Assembly: GCA_965207165.1 (NCBI GenBank)
Contig: OZ242265.1
Coordinates: 1,674,001-1,738,000, forward strand
DNA: 64,000 nt
Direction of reading: 5' to 3'
DNA from: JAAXHV01 sp965207165
GTDB taxonomy: Bacteria > Pseudomonadota > Gammaproteobacteria > Eutrophobiales > Eutrophobiaceae
A model generated the notes under the pieces. That model was not told where the DNA came from. It saw nothing but the letters and a program-made list of their open reading frames with translations, and did no database searches. Positions 44,915 through 54,988 of the stretch are shown piece by piece. Position 1 is the first letter of the stretch. The number at the start of each line of letters is the position of its first letter. The translations under genes and the position numbers were made by a program.

Positions 44915-45868
44915 CTATATCTCAGCGGCCTGCAGGTCGGCGTGGTACGATGAACGCACCATGGGGGCGCTGGCCACGCTGGTAAAGCCCAATCCTCTTG
45001 CGTATTCACCCAGTTCGTCAAATTCAGCCGGTTCCACGAATCGTTCCACTTTCAGGTGGTAGCGGCTCGGTTGCAGGTACTGGCCCAGGGTGAGCATGTC
45101 GCAGTCGTGCTCCCTGAGGTCGCGCAGGACCTGTTTCACGTCCTCTATCTCCTCACCCAGTCCCAGCATGAGGCCGGATTTTGTCGGTATTCCGGGGTGT
45201 TGTGCCTTGAAACTGCGGATCAGGTCCAGCGACCAGCGGTAATCGGCGCCCGGCCTGGCTTTGCGGTACAGCGCCGGCGTCGTCTCCAGGTTGTGATTGA
45301 ACACGTCGGGCGGCGCCTCGCCCAGCCTCTCCAGCGCGATATCCATGCGGCGGCGGAAATCCGGTGTCAGTATTTCGATCCTGGTTTCAGGGGTCTCACG
45401 ACGTACTGCCCGGATACAGTCCCTGAAGTGCCCTGCCCCGCCGTCGCGCAGGTCGTCCCGGTCAACGGAAGTGATGACCACGTATTTCAGCGCCATTAAC
45501 CTGACGGCTTCGGCCAGGTGTTCCGGTTCGTTTTCATCCAGGGGCTGCGGGCGGCCGTGGGCCACGTCGCAAAAGGGGCAGCGCCGGGTGCAGGTATCGC
45601 CCATAATCATGAAGGTGGCGGTGCCCCGTGCAAAACACTCGCCCAGGTTGGGACAGGAGGCTTCCTCGCACACCGTGTGCAGGGCGCGGTCACGCAACAG
45701 CCGCTTCAATTCCAGTACCCTGGGATCGGTGGGGGCTTTGGCCCTGATCCAGTGGGGCTTTCTCGGCGGCTTGCCTTCCATCGGCACGACCCTGATCGGG
45801 ATGCGCGCGGTTTTGAATTTTCCGCGCCGCTCTGCCTTTGTCAGGTTTTCCAATGCTGTTGTCGTCAT
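44915..45868 (-). CDS. lipA: Lipoyl synthase
   Basis: 317 aa radical SAM enzyme. It has the auxiliary cluster motif CEEASCPNLGEC near residue 68 and the radical SAM motif CTRRCPFCDVAHG near residue 92, plus a C-terminal VRSSYHAD. It inserts two sulfurs into octanoyl groups on the lipoyl domains of 2-oxoacid dehydrogenases. It is 28 nt downstream of lipB on the same strand. Confidence 0.97.
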   Translation of the reverse strand: MTTTALENLTKAERRGKFKTARIPIRVVPMEGKPPRKPHWIRAKAPTDPRVLELKRLLRDRALHTVCEEASCPNLGECFARGTATFMIMGDTCTRRCPFCDVAHGRPQPLDENEPEHLAEAVRLMALKYVVITSVDRDDLRDGGAGHFRDCIRAVRRETPETRIEILTPDFRRRMDIALERLGEAPPDVFNHNLETTPALYRKARPGADYRWSLDLIRSFKAQHPGIPTKSGLMLGLGEEIEDVKQVLRDLREHDCDMLTLGQYLQPSRYHLKVERFVEPAEFDELGEYARGLGFTSVASAPMVRSSYHADLQAAEI

Positions 45869-45896
45869 CTTCGCGGGTACCGGGTATCCCAGGGTG

Positions 45897-46574
45897 TTAT
45901 TTTACACTTGCTGCCATGATTTCAGGAAAAGAATTATTTCTTTCATCATACGTTTCGACCTCATCGCATCCGAACTGTTCCAGCAGGCAGGGTAAAAGTT
46001 GTTCGGCCGCATCTTCTGCCGATAAACTGAACCCCCGGTCTGCCAGTTGCGTTACCTCCAGCCCGGGGTAGCCGCAGGGGTTGATCCGCTTGAAGGGAGA
46101 CAGGTCCATGTTCACGTTGAGAGCCAGGCCGTGGTAGCAGCACCCTCTCCTCACCCGCACGCCCAGGGCTGCGATCTTCCTGTCAGCCAGGTACACGCCC
46201 GGCATCCCCTTGCGGCGTACCGCTTCCAGGTCGAAAGCGGCCAGGAAATCAATGGCTGACTGCTCCAGCAGGTTGACGAAGCGCTTGATGGATATCCCGC
46301 GCCGTTTCAGGTCGAACAGCGGGTAGACCACCAGTTGGCCGGGGCCGTGATACGTCACCTGTCCGCCCCGATCCACCTTGTGCACGGGGATGTTGCCCGG
46401 GTCCAGCAGGTGTTCGGTCCTGCCGGCCAGGCCCAGGGTAAATACCGGTTCGTGCTCCAGGCACCAGATCTCGTCTGCCGTCCCGGGGTCGCGCCGGCTG
46501 GTGAACTCAGCCATTGCCTGGTAAACGACCGGGTATCCCTGCAAACCGAATCGCCGTATCAGGACCTTGTTCAT
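45897..46574 (-). CDS. lipB: Octanoyltransferase
   Basis: About 225 aa with the family signature RGGQVTYHGPGQLVVYPLFDL, the KGMPGVYL segment and the catalytic Cys/Lys region KIAALGVRVRRGCCYHGLALNV. It moves octanoyl from acyl carrier protein to lipoyl domains, before LipA. ATG at 46574 fits the family N-terminus (MNKVLIRRFGLQGY); the frame is open upstream but without similarity. Confidence 0.95.
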   Translation of the reverse strand: MNKVLIRRFGLQGYPVVYQAMAEFTSRRDPGTADEIWCLEHEPVFTLGLAGRTEHLLDPGNIPVHKVDRGGQVTYHGPGQLVVYPLFDLKRRGISIKRFVNLLEQSAIDFLAAFDLEAVRRKGMPGVYLADRKIAALGVRVRRGCCYHGLALNVNMDLSPFKRINPCGYPGLEVTQLADRGFSLSAEDAAEQLLPCLLEQFGCDEVETYDERNNSFPEIMAASVK

Positions 46575-46703
46575 AGAATATTCACTATCGTAATAGTTGC
46601 TGTGCGCCCTCCCCCGGAATAACAATATTTCCGGGACAGGCTCTAGCACACACCCTGCGAGCGTTCGTTGGGCGCCCACAAATCTGTTCCATACAGAATT
46701 GTG

Positions 46704-46746
46704 TGGGGTCAGAGCAAAAAAACCTGTATGTTTTTACTCTGACCAC
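46704..46746. repeat. REP-like hairpin with GGTCAGAG arms and A/T-run loop sides
   Basis: TGTGG-GG-TCAGAG followed by a run of A pairs with a T-run and CTCTGACCACA, leaving a 2-nt bulge. The same ggggtcag start occurs as a single half-site at 5326-5342 inside the MazF-type toxin gene. Repeats of this kind are common between genes in gammaproteobacteria. Confidence 0.6.
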
Positions 46747-46767
46747 AAATATAATGCTGTTTCCGGT

Positions 46768-46797
46768 CGGACGTATAATATTGCAAGTATACGTCCG
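46768..46797 (+). promoter_or_regulatory. Large inverted repeat over the promoter of the secreted protein gene
   Basis: Perfect 10-bp arms CGGACGTATA and TATACGTCCG are separated by 10 nt. A TATAAT (46774-46779) starts in the first arm. The gene begins at 46833 with GGAG ahead of it. The size and position suggest an operator, or a hairpin in the 5' leader. Confidence 0.5.
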
Positions 46798-46832
46798 GAT
46801 GATCTGAAAACATACCGCCATAGGAGAAACTC

Positions 46833-47210
46833 ATGAAGTTGTCAGCACTGTGTTCAGCTTGTTTACTGATTTTCGGCATTGTATCGGCCCAGACCGTTCT
46901 CGCGCAGGCCGAAGCCGCATCGACCGAAGTGATTGAAACCTGTCCATTACCGGAAAAGCCTTCCATCCCCAACGGCCTGAAGGCCAGTGAGGAGGATATG
47001 CTCGAGGCGCAACAGGGTATAAAAGATTATATCGCCCAGGGTGACGCTGTCCTTGCCTGCCTGGACGGTCTGAGAACAAGCTGGGGAGAAACTCCCACGG
47101 AAGAACAGCTACAGATCAACGAACTGTTCTACAATAAAATGGTGGATGAAATGCAGGCTGTCGGCGAACTGTTCAATTCCGCGGTCCGGGCCTATAAGGG
47201 CAGGAACTGA
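46833..47210 (+). CDS. Secreted protein of unknown function
   Basis: 125 aa with a signal peptide (KLSALCSACLLIFGIVSAQTVLA) and a mature helical, acidic region. Two Cys residues (in IETCPLPEKP and LACLDGLR) could form a disulfide. No family recognised. It stands alone with a striking palindromic promoter upstream and an ABC transporter operon 80 nt downstream on the same strand. Confidence 0.75.
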   Translation: MKLSALCSACLLIFGIVSAQTVLAQAEAASTEVIETCPLPEKPSIPNGLKASEEDMLEAQQGIKDYIAQGDAVLACLDGLRTSWGETPTEEQLQINELFYNKMVDEMQAVGELFNSAVRAYKGRN

Positions 47211-47290
47211 TAAGCTGTCTCTGCAACCTTTAAAAGCACTTGCCGGTTGCACGGGAAGCCGCTGGTGATGTAGAGGTACTGCCGTCACGA

Positions 47291-48209
<919 letters not shown>

Positions 48210-48220
<11 letters not shown>

Positions 48221-48986
48221 CCGTTTGTATATCGCCTACAAGACCATCGTCACCAAGGAGATCACCCGGTTCATGCGTATCTGGACGCAGACCATCCTCC
48301 CCGCGGCCATCAGCATGGCGCTTTACTTCATCATATTCGGCAACCTGATCGGCCCTCGCATCGGCGTGATGGGCGGGTTTTCCTACATGGAGTTTATCGC
48401 CCCGGGGATCATCATGATGTCGATCATCAACAACGCCTATTCCAACGTCTCCTCATCCTTTTTCGGCGCGCGCTTCCAGCGCCATATCGAGGAGATGATC
48501 ATCGCACCGGTGCCGAACTGGATAATCCTGGCGGGCTATATTTCCGGCGGTGTGCTGAGGGGGCTGATCGTGGGCCTGATCGTGACGGTCATCGCGTTGT
48601 TCTTCACCGGCATGCCGTCCCTTTACAACCCCTTGATCGTCATTAGTATTGTCATCCTCACTTCAATCCTGTTTTCCCTGGGCGGTTTTCTTAACGGGAT
48701 ATTTGCCAATAACTTTGATGACATCTCCATCATCCCGACTTTCGTGCTGACCCCTTTGATTTACCTGGGCGGGGTGTTCTATTCCATAGACCTGCTGCCG
48801 CGCATCTGGCAGACGATCTCCCTGGGCAATCCGATACTGTACATGGTGAACGCCTTCCGCTACGGCATCCTGGGCGTATCCGACATCAATATTTACACCG
48901 CATTTGCCATAATCCTGCTGTTTATCCTCGCCCTCTCGTACCTTTCCCTTTACCTGCTGCAGCGGGGGACGGGGATTAAGACCTGA
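48210..48986 (+). CDS. yadH: ABC-2 type permease (YadH-like)
   Basis: About 258 aa with six hydrophobic segments and the ABC-2 signature LIYLGGVFYSIDLLPRIWQTISLGNPILYMVNAFR (split over residues ~190-225). ATG at 48210 (MTSDRLY) is preferred to a GTG four codons upstream. It forms an exporter with the preceding ATPase. Confidence 0.9.
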
Positions 48987-49017
48987 ACCCCATTCAGGAC
49001 AGGTCGTCTGCACCCTG

Positions 49018-49494
49018 CTAGTTCCCTGTCTTATCCAGGTCCCGGTTCAATCTGACAAGCTCTCCCATTAACCGGTCAAGGTCCGGGATCAGTTTTTTCA
49101 GGGCTTTCTGTTCTTTTGCCACCAGCTTTTTTGCCACTTCATGACGTATCATGCCGGCGTCTGAAGGGAAGATTTCTATAATGCGCCGGTCATCATGGTG
49201 CGGCTTCCTGTACACCAGGTTGTCATTTACCATCCTGTCGATGAGTTTTGTGGCCGTCGGCAGGTTCAATACCAGCGCTTCCGCAATCTCTCCCATCGAC
49301 CTGCCGCCTTCAGAAACCAGCATATTCAGGACCAGCCAGGAATCAAGGCTCAGCCCCACGGTACGTAACTTGGCCGTCAACCGGTTATTTACTTTCCGGC
49401 CGGTACGGGCCATCAAACTGGCCAGGTGATTATCTATAATACGTTTGCCCAACAGGTTTTCCCCGGTCCCGTGAACGCAGCTCAATGACGTCAT
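49018..49494 (-). CDS. MarR-family transcriptional regulator
   Basis: 158 aa winged-helix protein: GLSLDSWLVLNMLVSEGGRSMGEIAEAL, LPTATKLIDRMVNDNLVYRKPHHDDRR (recognition helix and wing), then a helical dimerisation tail. MarR proteins often respond to aromatic ligands. It is divergent from the AmiC-like binding-protein gene and may control it; the intergenic region holds a palindrome. The C-terminal end converges on yadH. Confidence 0.88.
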   Translation of the reverse strand: MTSLSCVHGTGENLLGKRIIDNHLASLMARTGRKVNNRLTAKLRTVGLSLDSWLVLNMLVSEGGRSMGEIAEALVLNLPTATKLIDRMVNDNLVYRKPHHDDRRIIEIFPSDAGMIRHEVAKKLVAKEQKALKKLIPDLDRLMGELVRLNRDLDKTGN

Positions 49495-49552
49495 GATACC
49501 TGAGCATGTGTTTCATACCAAAACAACGGAAAGGTTTATTACTACCTTACAG

Positions 49553-49564
49553 GCTTGTACAAGC
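49553..49564. promoter_or_regulatory. 12-bp palindrome, possible MarR site
   Basis: The perfect palindrome GCTTGTACAAGC lies between divergent marR-family and AmiC-like genes, 59 nt from the MarR start. MarR sites are usually 16-20 bp, so this core would need imperfect flanks; assignment is a guess from position. Confidence 0.3.
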
Positions 49565-49629
49565 TTTCCGGAAGATATACGCTAATACCCGAAATATCAC
49601 TTAAAAACATAAAAGTCGTCGCACTATCA

Positions 49630-50706
49630 ATGGATAGATTAACCGTCAGCATACTGGTAGCCATGAGCGGCCCGTCCGGATTGTTCGGCCCTTCGACCCG
49701 GGACTGTGCCTTGCTCGCCGCGGATGAGATAAACCAGGACATGGGAGGTCTCCCCGGATCGGAAATAAACCTTGAATTTATCGACGTGGGCCGGGACAGC
49801 AGCGTTTATCTACAGGAACTGGACCGCCTGCTCCCGGACAACTGTAAAGCGATTATCGGCACCCACGACAGCGCCATCAGGAGCGCCGTCTCCAGGCATA
49901 TCCGCGGGACTATTCCGTATATCTATACCCCGCCTTATGAAGGTGACGAAACAGGCAAAGGCTTGTTTGTCCTGGGTGAGACTCCTTACCAGCAGTTGTC
50001 TCCCGTCCTGCCCTGGTTCATGCAGGAGAAACAGGTGAATTCCTGGTACCTGGTAGGCAACGCCTATCAATGGCCTTACACCACGAACTGGCTGGCAAGG
50101 CAATTCATCGGGTTAATCGGCGGTGAAGTCCTTGGCGAGGAGTTCGTACCATTCGGCAACGAAAACTTCGACCATGCCCTGAGACAAATTGAGGAGTTAT
50201 GCCCTGATGCAGTATTGATTACCCTGGTAGGCAGCGATTCCGTTGATTTCAACCGCGCCTTTGCCGGGAGGGGCCTTGCGAACAATATCATACGATACGG
50301 CCCGTTGATCGAAGAAAACACCTTGCTCGGTATCGGTGGGGAGTGCACAAAAGGAATCTATTCTTCCAGCGGCTATTTCACCTGCCTGGATACGCCCGAG
50401 AACACCAGTTTCATGGAACGTTATGCGGCAAAATTCGGTGACAATGCGCCCATGCTGAATGTTGTCGGACAATCCTGTTACGATGGGTTGCATTTCCTTG
50501 CCCGGTTGGCGGCCAGGGCGAAGTCGCTGGATGTGCAGAAACTCGCTGCTTTTACCGAAGGCTTCACTTTCGAGAGTCCGCGGGGCTCGATGATCATCCA
50601 TAACAGGCACAGCACCAAGACCATTTACCTGGCTGAAGCAGAAGGTATTGATTTCAATATAGTCGAAACCTTTACCGGCGTGTCAGCTAACGCCCCCGGG
50701 CATTAG
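49630..50706 (+). CDS. AmiC/FmdD-like ligand-binding protein without signal peptide
   Basis: About 358 aa of the type 1 periplasmic-binding fold: TVSILVAMSGPSGLFGPSTRDCALLAADEIN, YIYTPPYEGDE, WYLVGNAYQWPYTTN and YFTCLDTPENTSFMERY. These resemble AmiC (amide sensor) and urea/amide binding proteins. The N-terminus at ATG 49630 has no signal peptide, as in cytoplasmic AmiC, so a sensor role is plausible. The frame is open 75 nt upstream but offers no leader. No permease genes follow. Confidence 0.82.
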   Translation: MDRLTVSILVAMSGPSGLFGPSTRDCALLAADEINQDMGGLPGSEINLEFIDVGRDSSVYLQELDRLLPDNCKAIIGTHDSAIRSAVSRHIRGTIPYIYTPPYEGDETGKGLFVLGETPYQQLSPVLPWFMQEKQVNSWYLVGNAYQWPYTTNWLARQFIGLIGGEVLGEEFVPFGNENFDHALRQIEELCPDAVLITLVGSDSVDFNRAFAGRGLANNIIRYGPLIEENTLLGIGGECTKGIYSSSGYFTCLDTPENTSFMERYAAKFGDNAPMLNVVGQSCYDGLHFLARLAARAKSLDVQKLAAFTEGFTFESPRGSMIIHNRHSTKTIYLAEAEGIDFNIVETFTGVSANAPGH

Positions 50707-51070
50707 GCCTCTGCTCTCCCTTGTCTCAGACCCAGTTCTGAGACGGTATTAGCGCTAACCACAACCCTGCCTGTTCGTGTGCTGGTCCTGCGCGTGCACC
50801 CGGCATCATCTCGTCGCAAGAAGCAATATGTGAATTAAGAGGAATATTGTCAGATATTCACTGTTGTTTTATATGTAAAGTAATTATTTTTCTGTTTTAT
50901 CTGTATAGATAAAACTGCAATACTTAAAAACCAATTTAACTTCAATCACATGTATTTACTTATTTACAATATTCCTCGCCTTTGTGCTTTCTGTATAAAT
51001 ACTTTACTTTTCAAGTATTATATCTATACTGTCTACTGTATATGCAACTTACCTGCCGAGGAAACAGTCG
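50707..51070. promoter_or_regulatory. Gene-free AT-rich region with two hairpins before a TonB receptor
   Basis: Two perfect stem-loops are visible: GTCTCAGA/TCTGAGAC with a 6-nt loop (50723-50744), just after the AmiC-like gene, and GTTTTATCT/AGATAAAAC with a 4-nt loop (50894-50915). From about 50830 to 51050 the sequence is far richer in A and T than its surroundings. GAGGA lies just upstream of the receptor ATG. No gene or RNA gene was recognised. Confidence 0.45.
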
Positions 51071-53239
51071 ATGACATTATCAAAAGTCTCAACGTTTATA
51101 GTATTGTCCTTGCTGTGCCTTCCCAGCGTTCAGGCTCAACAGCAGAACAGCTTATTGGAAGAAATCACCGTAGTTGCGCAACGGCGTGCCGAGAATTTGC
51201 AGGACGTGCCCATCGCCATCTCTGCGTTGAGTGAGGCAACGATAGAAAAAGCCGATATTCATGACCTGACCGATATAGCTACACGCGTCCCCAGCCTGAC
51301 TTATTCGCCGTTTTCACCGGGCCAGAACATCATCGCCCTGCGCGGCGTGTCATCGAACGACGACGGCGCCGGGACAGATAATTCGGTTGCGATATTCGTG
51401 GACGAGGTCTACCTGGGGCGAGTATCCAATATCAATCCCGAAATGTTCGACATTGAGCGCGTCGAAGTATTACGCGGTCCACAGGGCACTTTGTACGGAA
51501 AAAATACCATTGGTGGCGCTATCAATATTGTATCGACCAAACCGAACACGGAACGGTTCTCAGCCAAATTAAGAGCGAATTTCGGGAATTATGAGCGTAC
51601 GGACTTTGCCGGACTATTAACCGGTCCCATCAGTGAGAACCTCGCCGGTAAATTCTCATTCTCGTACCGAAATCGGGACGGGTGGGTGGACAACGTCGTT
51701 CTGGGTAAAAAACAAAAAGACGATGACGTCCAGGCTTACCGCGGCCAAGTCCTGTATACGTCCGATAATACTGAAATCATGTTTACGGCTGACTACAACA
51801 GGCTGGACGTCGAGGATATGGCCAGGATTCCCCAGACGCAGATAGTCGGCGGCCTTGGGCCGCTCGTCGACCAGTATCACGCGCTGTGCGGCAACAGGGG
51901 ACCGAAGTGTTCGACCAATCCCAGTGACGGTTTTGCCAAGCGTGACGCCTGGGGAGTAAGCCTGCACGTTACCCATGATTTCGGGATCGGAGAATTGAAA
52001 TCAATCAGTGCTTACAGGGAAAACGACGTGGACTGGGAGATGGATTCGGTCGGCGTTTCTATTCCACTCACAGATGACATTATCGATAATACCGAACAAT
52101 TCACCCAGGAAATCCGTTGGAGTGGAAATACGGATACGTTGAATTATGTTTTCGGGTTCTGGTACCTGAATGAGAAAACCGACCGGTTCGAAGTATTCGA
52201 TATTCTCGCAGACAAGAACATCAATGGCAGTGATCGTTATCATCAAATCAATGAAACAGACAGCTATGCCGGGTTCGGCCAGGTTGACTGGCTCCTGACA
52301 CAAGGCGTTACCCTGACCGTCGGCGGCCGCTACAACTATGAGAAAAAAGAGATCGTCAACGACGCCGTAGCCGGTGATTTTGTCGTAATTAACCAGACCT
52401 TCGCCAATACCAAGGAAGAAATCTGGACTTCATTCATTCCGAAAATTTCCCTGACCTGGCAACCACGGGACACGGTGACCGTATATGGGACGATTGCGAA
52501 AGGCTTTAAGAGCGGCGGGTTCCCGGCAGCCCCACAGACAGAGATTGATACGGAGCCCCTTGCCCAGGAGGGAGCGCTGAATTATGAAATCGGCTTCAAG
52601 TCAGACCTGCTGGATAATGTAAGATTAAATACCGCCTTCTTCTACACGGAATACGAAGAATTACAAATTCAAGCCTTTGGACCCACGCCTGGCTGTGTTG
52701 AAGACCAGACCACGGAGTTGCTTGAATGTTTTGGCCGCTTCCAGACTTTCAACGCGGGCGATGCAGAGGCCAAAGGGGTGGAGCTGGAACTTACCTGGGT
52801 CCCCGTAGAGAACCTGACACTGTCCGGTTTCTATTCATTCCTGGACGCGGAATTTACCGATACCATCGTACCGAACTCCGCTTACCCGGTACAGACCGGC
52901 AACGAGATGATCCATGCCCCGCGTAACAAATACAGTATCAATGCAGAATATGTGTTGCCCGTGCCCGGGGGAGGACAGTTGGCCGCCCTCCTGAGCTATC
53001 GCTACACTGACGATCAACGGGGCGAGCTCGAGCCCTATTCAATACAACCTTCATTCGACCTGTTCGATGCCCGTTTGGCCTGGAACAGCCCCAGCGATGC
53101 ACTTGAAATTGCCGTATGGGGTAAAAACCTGCTTGACGAGGAGTACGTCACCCACTTGTACGCCATAGGAGGCGAAGTCGTTTCCGTGTTCGGCGATCCG
53201 CAGATGTATGGGGTGTCATTGACTTATCGTTACCACTGA
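51071..53239 (+). CDS. TonB-dependent outer-membrane receptor (second)
   Basis: 722 aa. Signal peptide (STFIVLSLLCLPSVQAQ), TonB-box-like EEITVVAQRRAENLQDVP, plug with RVEVLRGPQGTLYGKNTIGGAINI and a barrel with GTIAKGFKSGGFP. The end VSLTYRYH is a typical C-terminal strand. It matches the large FecA/xenobiotic group common in degraders of complex organics. It is upstream of the ferredoxin and Rieske oxygenase genes. Confidence 0.94.
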   Translation: MTLSKVSTFIVLSLLCLPSVQAQQQNSLLEEITVVAQRRAENLQDVPIAISALSEATIEKADIHDLTDIATRVPSLTYSPFSPGQNIIALRGVSSNDDGAGTDNSVAIFVDEVYLGRVSNINPEMFDIERVEVLRGPQGTLYGKNTIGGAINIVSTKPNTERFSAKLRANFGNYERTDFAGLLTGPISENLAGKFSFSYRNRDGWVDNVVLGKKQKDDDVQAYRGQVLYTSDNTEIMFTADYNRLDVEDMARIPQTQIVGGLGPLVDQYHALCGNRGPKCSTNPSDGFAKRDAWGVSLHVTHDFGIGELKSISAYRENDVDWEMDSVGVSIPLTDDIIDNTEQFTQEIRWSGNTDTLNYVFGFWYLNEKTDRFEVFDILADKNINGSDRYHQINETDSYAGFGQVDWLLTQGVTLTVGGRYNYEKKEIVNDAVAGDFVVINQTFANTKEEIWTSFIPKISLTWQPRDTVTVYGTIAKGFKSGGFPAAPQTEIDTEPLAQEGALNYEIGFKSDLLDNVRLNTAFFYTEYEELQIQAFGPTPGCVEDQTTELLECFGRFQTFNAGDAEAKGVELELTWVPVENLTLSGFYSFLDAEFTDTIVPNSAYPVQTGNEMIHAPRNKYSINAEYVLPVPGGGQLAALLSYRYTDDQRGELEPYSIQPSFDLFDARLAWNSPSDALEIAVWGKNLLDEEYVTHLYAIGGEVVSVFGDPQMYGVSLTYRYH

Positions 53240-53323
53240 CCGCACACAACAACCTGGCTGAGTACAGTGTTATCAACCAGGTACAGGTTCCTGGTCTGTA
53301 AAGTGTCCGGTTAAGCGGTTTTC

Positions 53324-53587
53324 CTACAAATCCAGCACCAGCAAATCGCTTTTTGAGCGGGAACAGCACAGGGTCATCTGGTCGTTGGCCGCCTGCTCTT
53401 CATCGGTCATGAACACGTCGTTATGTTCCGGTTCCCCTTCCAGCACGCCGGTGAGGCAGGTGCCGCAGATACCTTGCTCGCAGGACACGGGGATAATGAT
53501 GCCGTGCTCGCCCAGGGCGTCGACGATCCTGACGCCGTCTTCTACGGTAATTACTTCACCGCTGCTCGCTAATTTTACCTTGAACAT
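53324..53587 (-). CDS. Stand-alone [2Fe-2S] ferredoxin
   Basis: 87 aa with plant-type cluster ligands C36, C41, C44 and C74 (SCEQGICGTC...LCCSRS). It resembles the C-terminal ferredoxin domain of VanB-type Rieske reductases but has its own start and no FMN/NADH domain. It is divergent from the Rieske oxygenase gene, a plausible electron donor. The reductase must be elsewhere. Confidence 0.85.
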   Translation of the reverse strand: MFKVKLASSGEVITVEDGVRIVDALGEHGIIIPVSCEQGICGTCLTGVLEGEPEHNDVFMTDEEQAANDQMTLCCSRSKSDLLVLDL

Positions 53588-53705
53588 TTCAACAGTTTAT
53601 CACAGCGGATTTGACAAAATTCCATCTGGAAAAAATATCGATATTATTTATAATCATCAAAGTTAAATATTTCGTGACTACAATGAATTCCGGGGGAACT
53701 TCAAA

Positions 53706-54830
53706 GTGGCAAAAACGTTTCTGAAAAATGCCTGGTACGTTGCGGCATGGAGCTATGAAGTAAAGAAAGAGTTGTTCGAACGCACCATCATCGGCGAGTC
53801 CATCCTGTTTTACCGCAAGGAAAACAACCAGGCGGTCGCCATCAACAACGCCTGCCCGCACCGCTATTCGCCCTTGCACCTGGGCACCCTGATGGGTGAC
53901 ATAGTGGAATGCAAGTATCACGGCCTGCGTTACGACGGCACGGGGCGCTGCGTACATAACCCCCACGGGGACGGCAGGATCCCGGGAAAGATGTGCGCGA
54001 GGGCCTATCCGCTGGAGGAAGTGCACGGCATGTTGTGGATCTGGATGGGCGATCCCGCACTGGCCGACCCCGCCACCATTCCCGATTTCAGTTGCCATAT
54101 CAACCCTGATTATCCGTCGGTCCAGGGGATGATCGAGATGCACGGCAATTACGAACTGATAACCGACAACCTGATGGACCTGTCCCACGTCGAGTTCCTG
54201 CATAAGGGCATTCTGGGCAGTGACGCAATCAAGCGCGGCGAGCACGAACTGTTGCAGGACGGCACCTCCGTGTGGTCGAACCGCTGGTGTCCGGACGGGC
54301 TGGCGCCGCCGGCCTGGGACCACATGTTCAAGGACTACGGCAAGCCGGTGGACCACTGGTTATATATGCGCTGGGATGCCCCCGCCCACATGCTGCTGGA
54401 CGTGGGCATCACCCCCACGGGCAGGCCGCGTGATGAAGGGATCTGGATGTACGGAACGGATATCCTCACGCCGAAAAACGAGACATCCACCTATTACTAC
54501 TGGGGCGTAGCCAGGTCCCATGACAAGGACAGCGCCGAGATGGATAAAATCTGGACCGGCGCCATAGAAACCGCGTTCGGGACCCAGGATAAGCCCATGA
54601 TCGAGGCCCAGCAGGGCATGCTGGACTCGCTGGGTGTCACTGACCTTGACGAAGTCGATCCGGTACTGCTGCCCATGGATAGCGCCACGGTGCGCTGCCG
54701 CCGCATCATGGACAAATTACGTGGGCAGGATGGTGTTACATTGCCCGATCCCCGTAACCCGGCCCTGACAGACCTTATCACGAAAGCGAACGCCGAGGAA
54801 TACAACGGCAGGGTAGTGCCGGTAGTGTGA
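53706..54830 (+). CDS. VanA-like Rieske non-heme iron oxygenase
   Basis: 374 aa. The Rieske cluster is CPHRY (C50, H52) and CKYHG (C69, H72). The mononuclear iron site includes H161 and H166 in NLMDLSHVEFLHKG. The layout matches the phthalate/vanillate O-demethylase group, which oxidise or demethylate aromatic acids. GTG start, preceded by GGGGGAA. The terminator-like stem downstream is inside the repeat element at 54837. Confidence 0.9.
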   Translation: MAKTFLKNAWYVAAWSYEVKKELFERTIIGESILFYRKENNQAVAINNACPHRYSPLHLGTLMGDIVECKYHGLRYDGTGRCVHNPHGDGRIPGKMCARAYPLEEVHGMLWIWMGDPALADPATIPDFSCHINPDYPSVQGMIEMHGNYELITDNLMDLSHVEFLHKGILGSDAIKRGEHELLQDGTSVWSNRWCPDGLAPPAWDHMFKDYGKPVDHWLYMRWDAPAHMLLDVGITPTGRPRDEGIWMYGTDILTPKNETSTYYYWGVARSHDKDSAEMDKIWTGAIETAFGTQDKPMIEAQQGMLDSLGVTDLDEVDPVLLPMDSATVRCRRIMDKLRGQDGVTLPDPRNPALTDLITKANAEEYNGRVVPVV

Positions 54831-54836
54831 AGGGGA

Positions 54837-54988
54837 GAATTAGGAATTAGGAATTACGAATTACGAATGAATGTGCCGCCCGTGGCGGCGGTTTTTTAAT
54901 GCATCTTATGTCTTCCGTAAATTGGATCAAAGCACACAGTTACGTAACATCCCCAATTCGTAATTCCTAATTCGTAATTCGTAATTTT
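54837..54988 (+). mobile_element. MITE-like element with inverted heptamer arrays (copy B)
   Basis: The left array of gaattag/gaattac units and an inverted right array (taattcg/taattcc) flank a core beginning aatgtgccg. The core has a stem GCCGCC-CGT-GGCGGC followed by a T-run, the best intrinsic terminator in the window. It fills the gap between the Rieske gene stop (54830) and the convergent sulfatase stop (54989). It is homologous, in opposite orientation, to copy A at 43340-43499. Confidence 0.7.

Noticed and set aside
53324..53587. Ferredoxin as a pseudogene remnant of a VanB-type reductase
   Set aside because: The frame has its own start, all four Cys ligands and a normal length for a stand-alone ferredoxin, and no reductase remnant is seen next to it. 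Not fully excluded.
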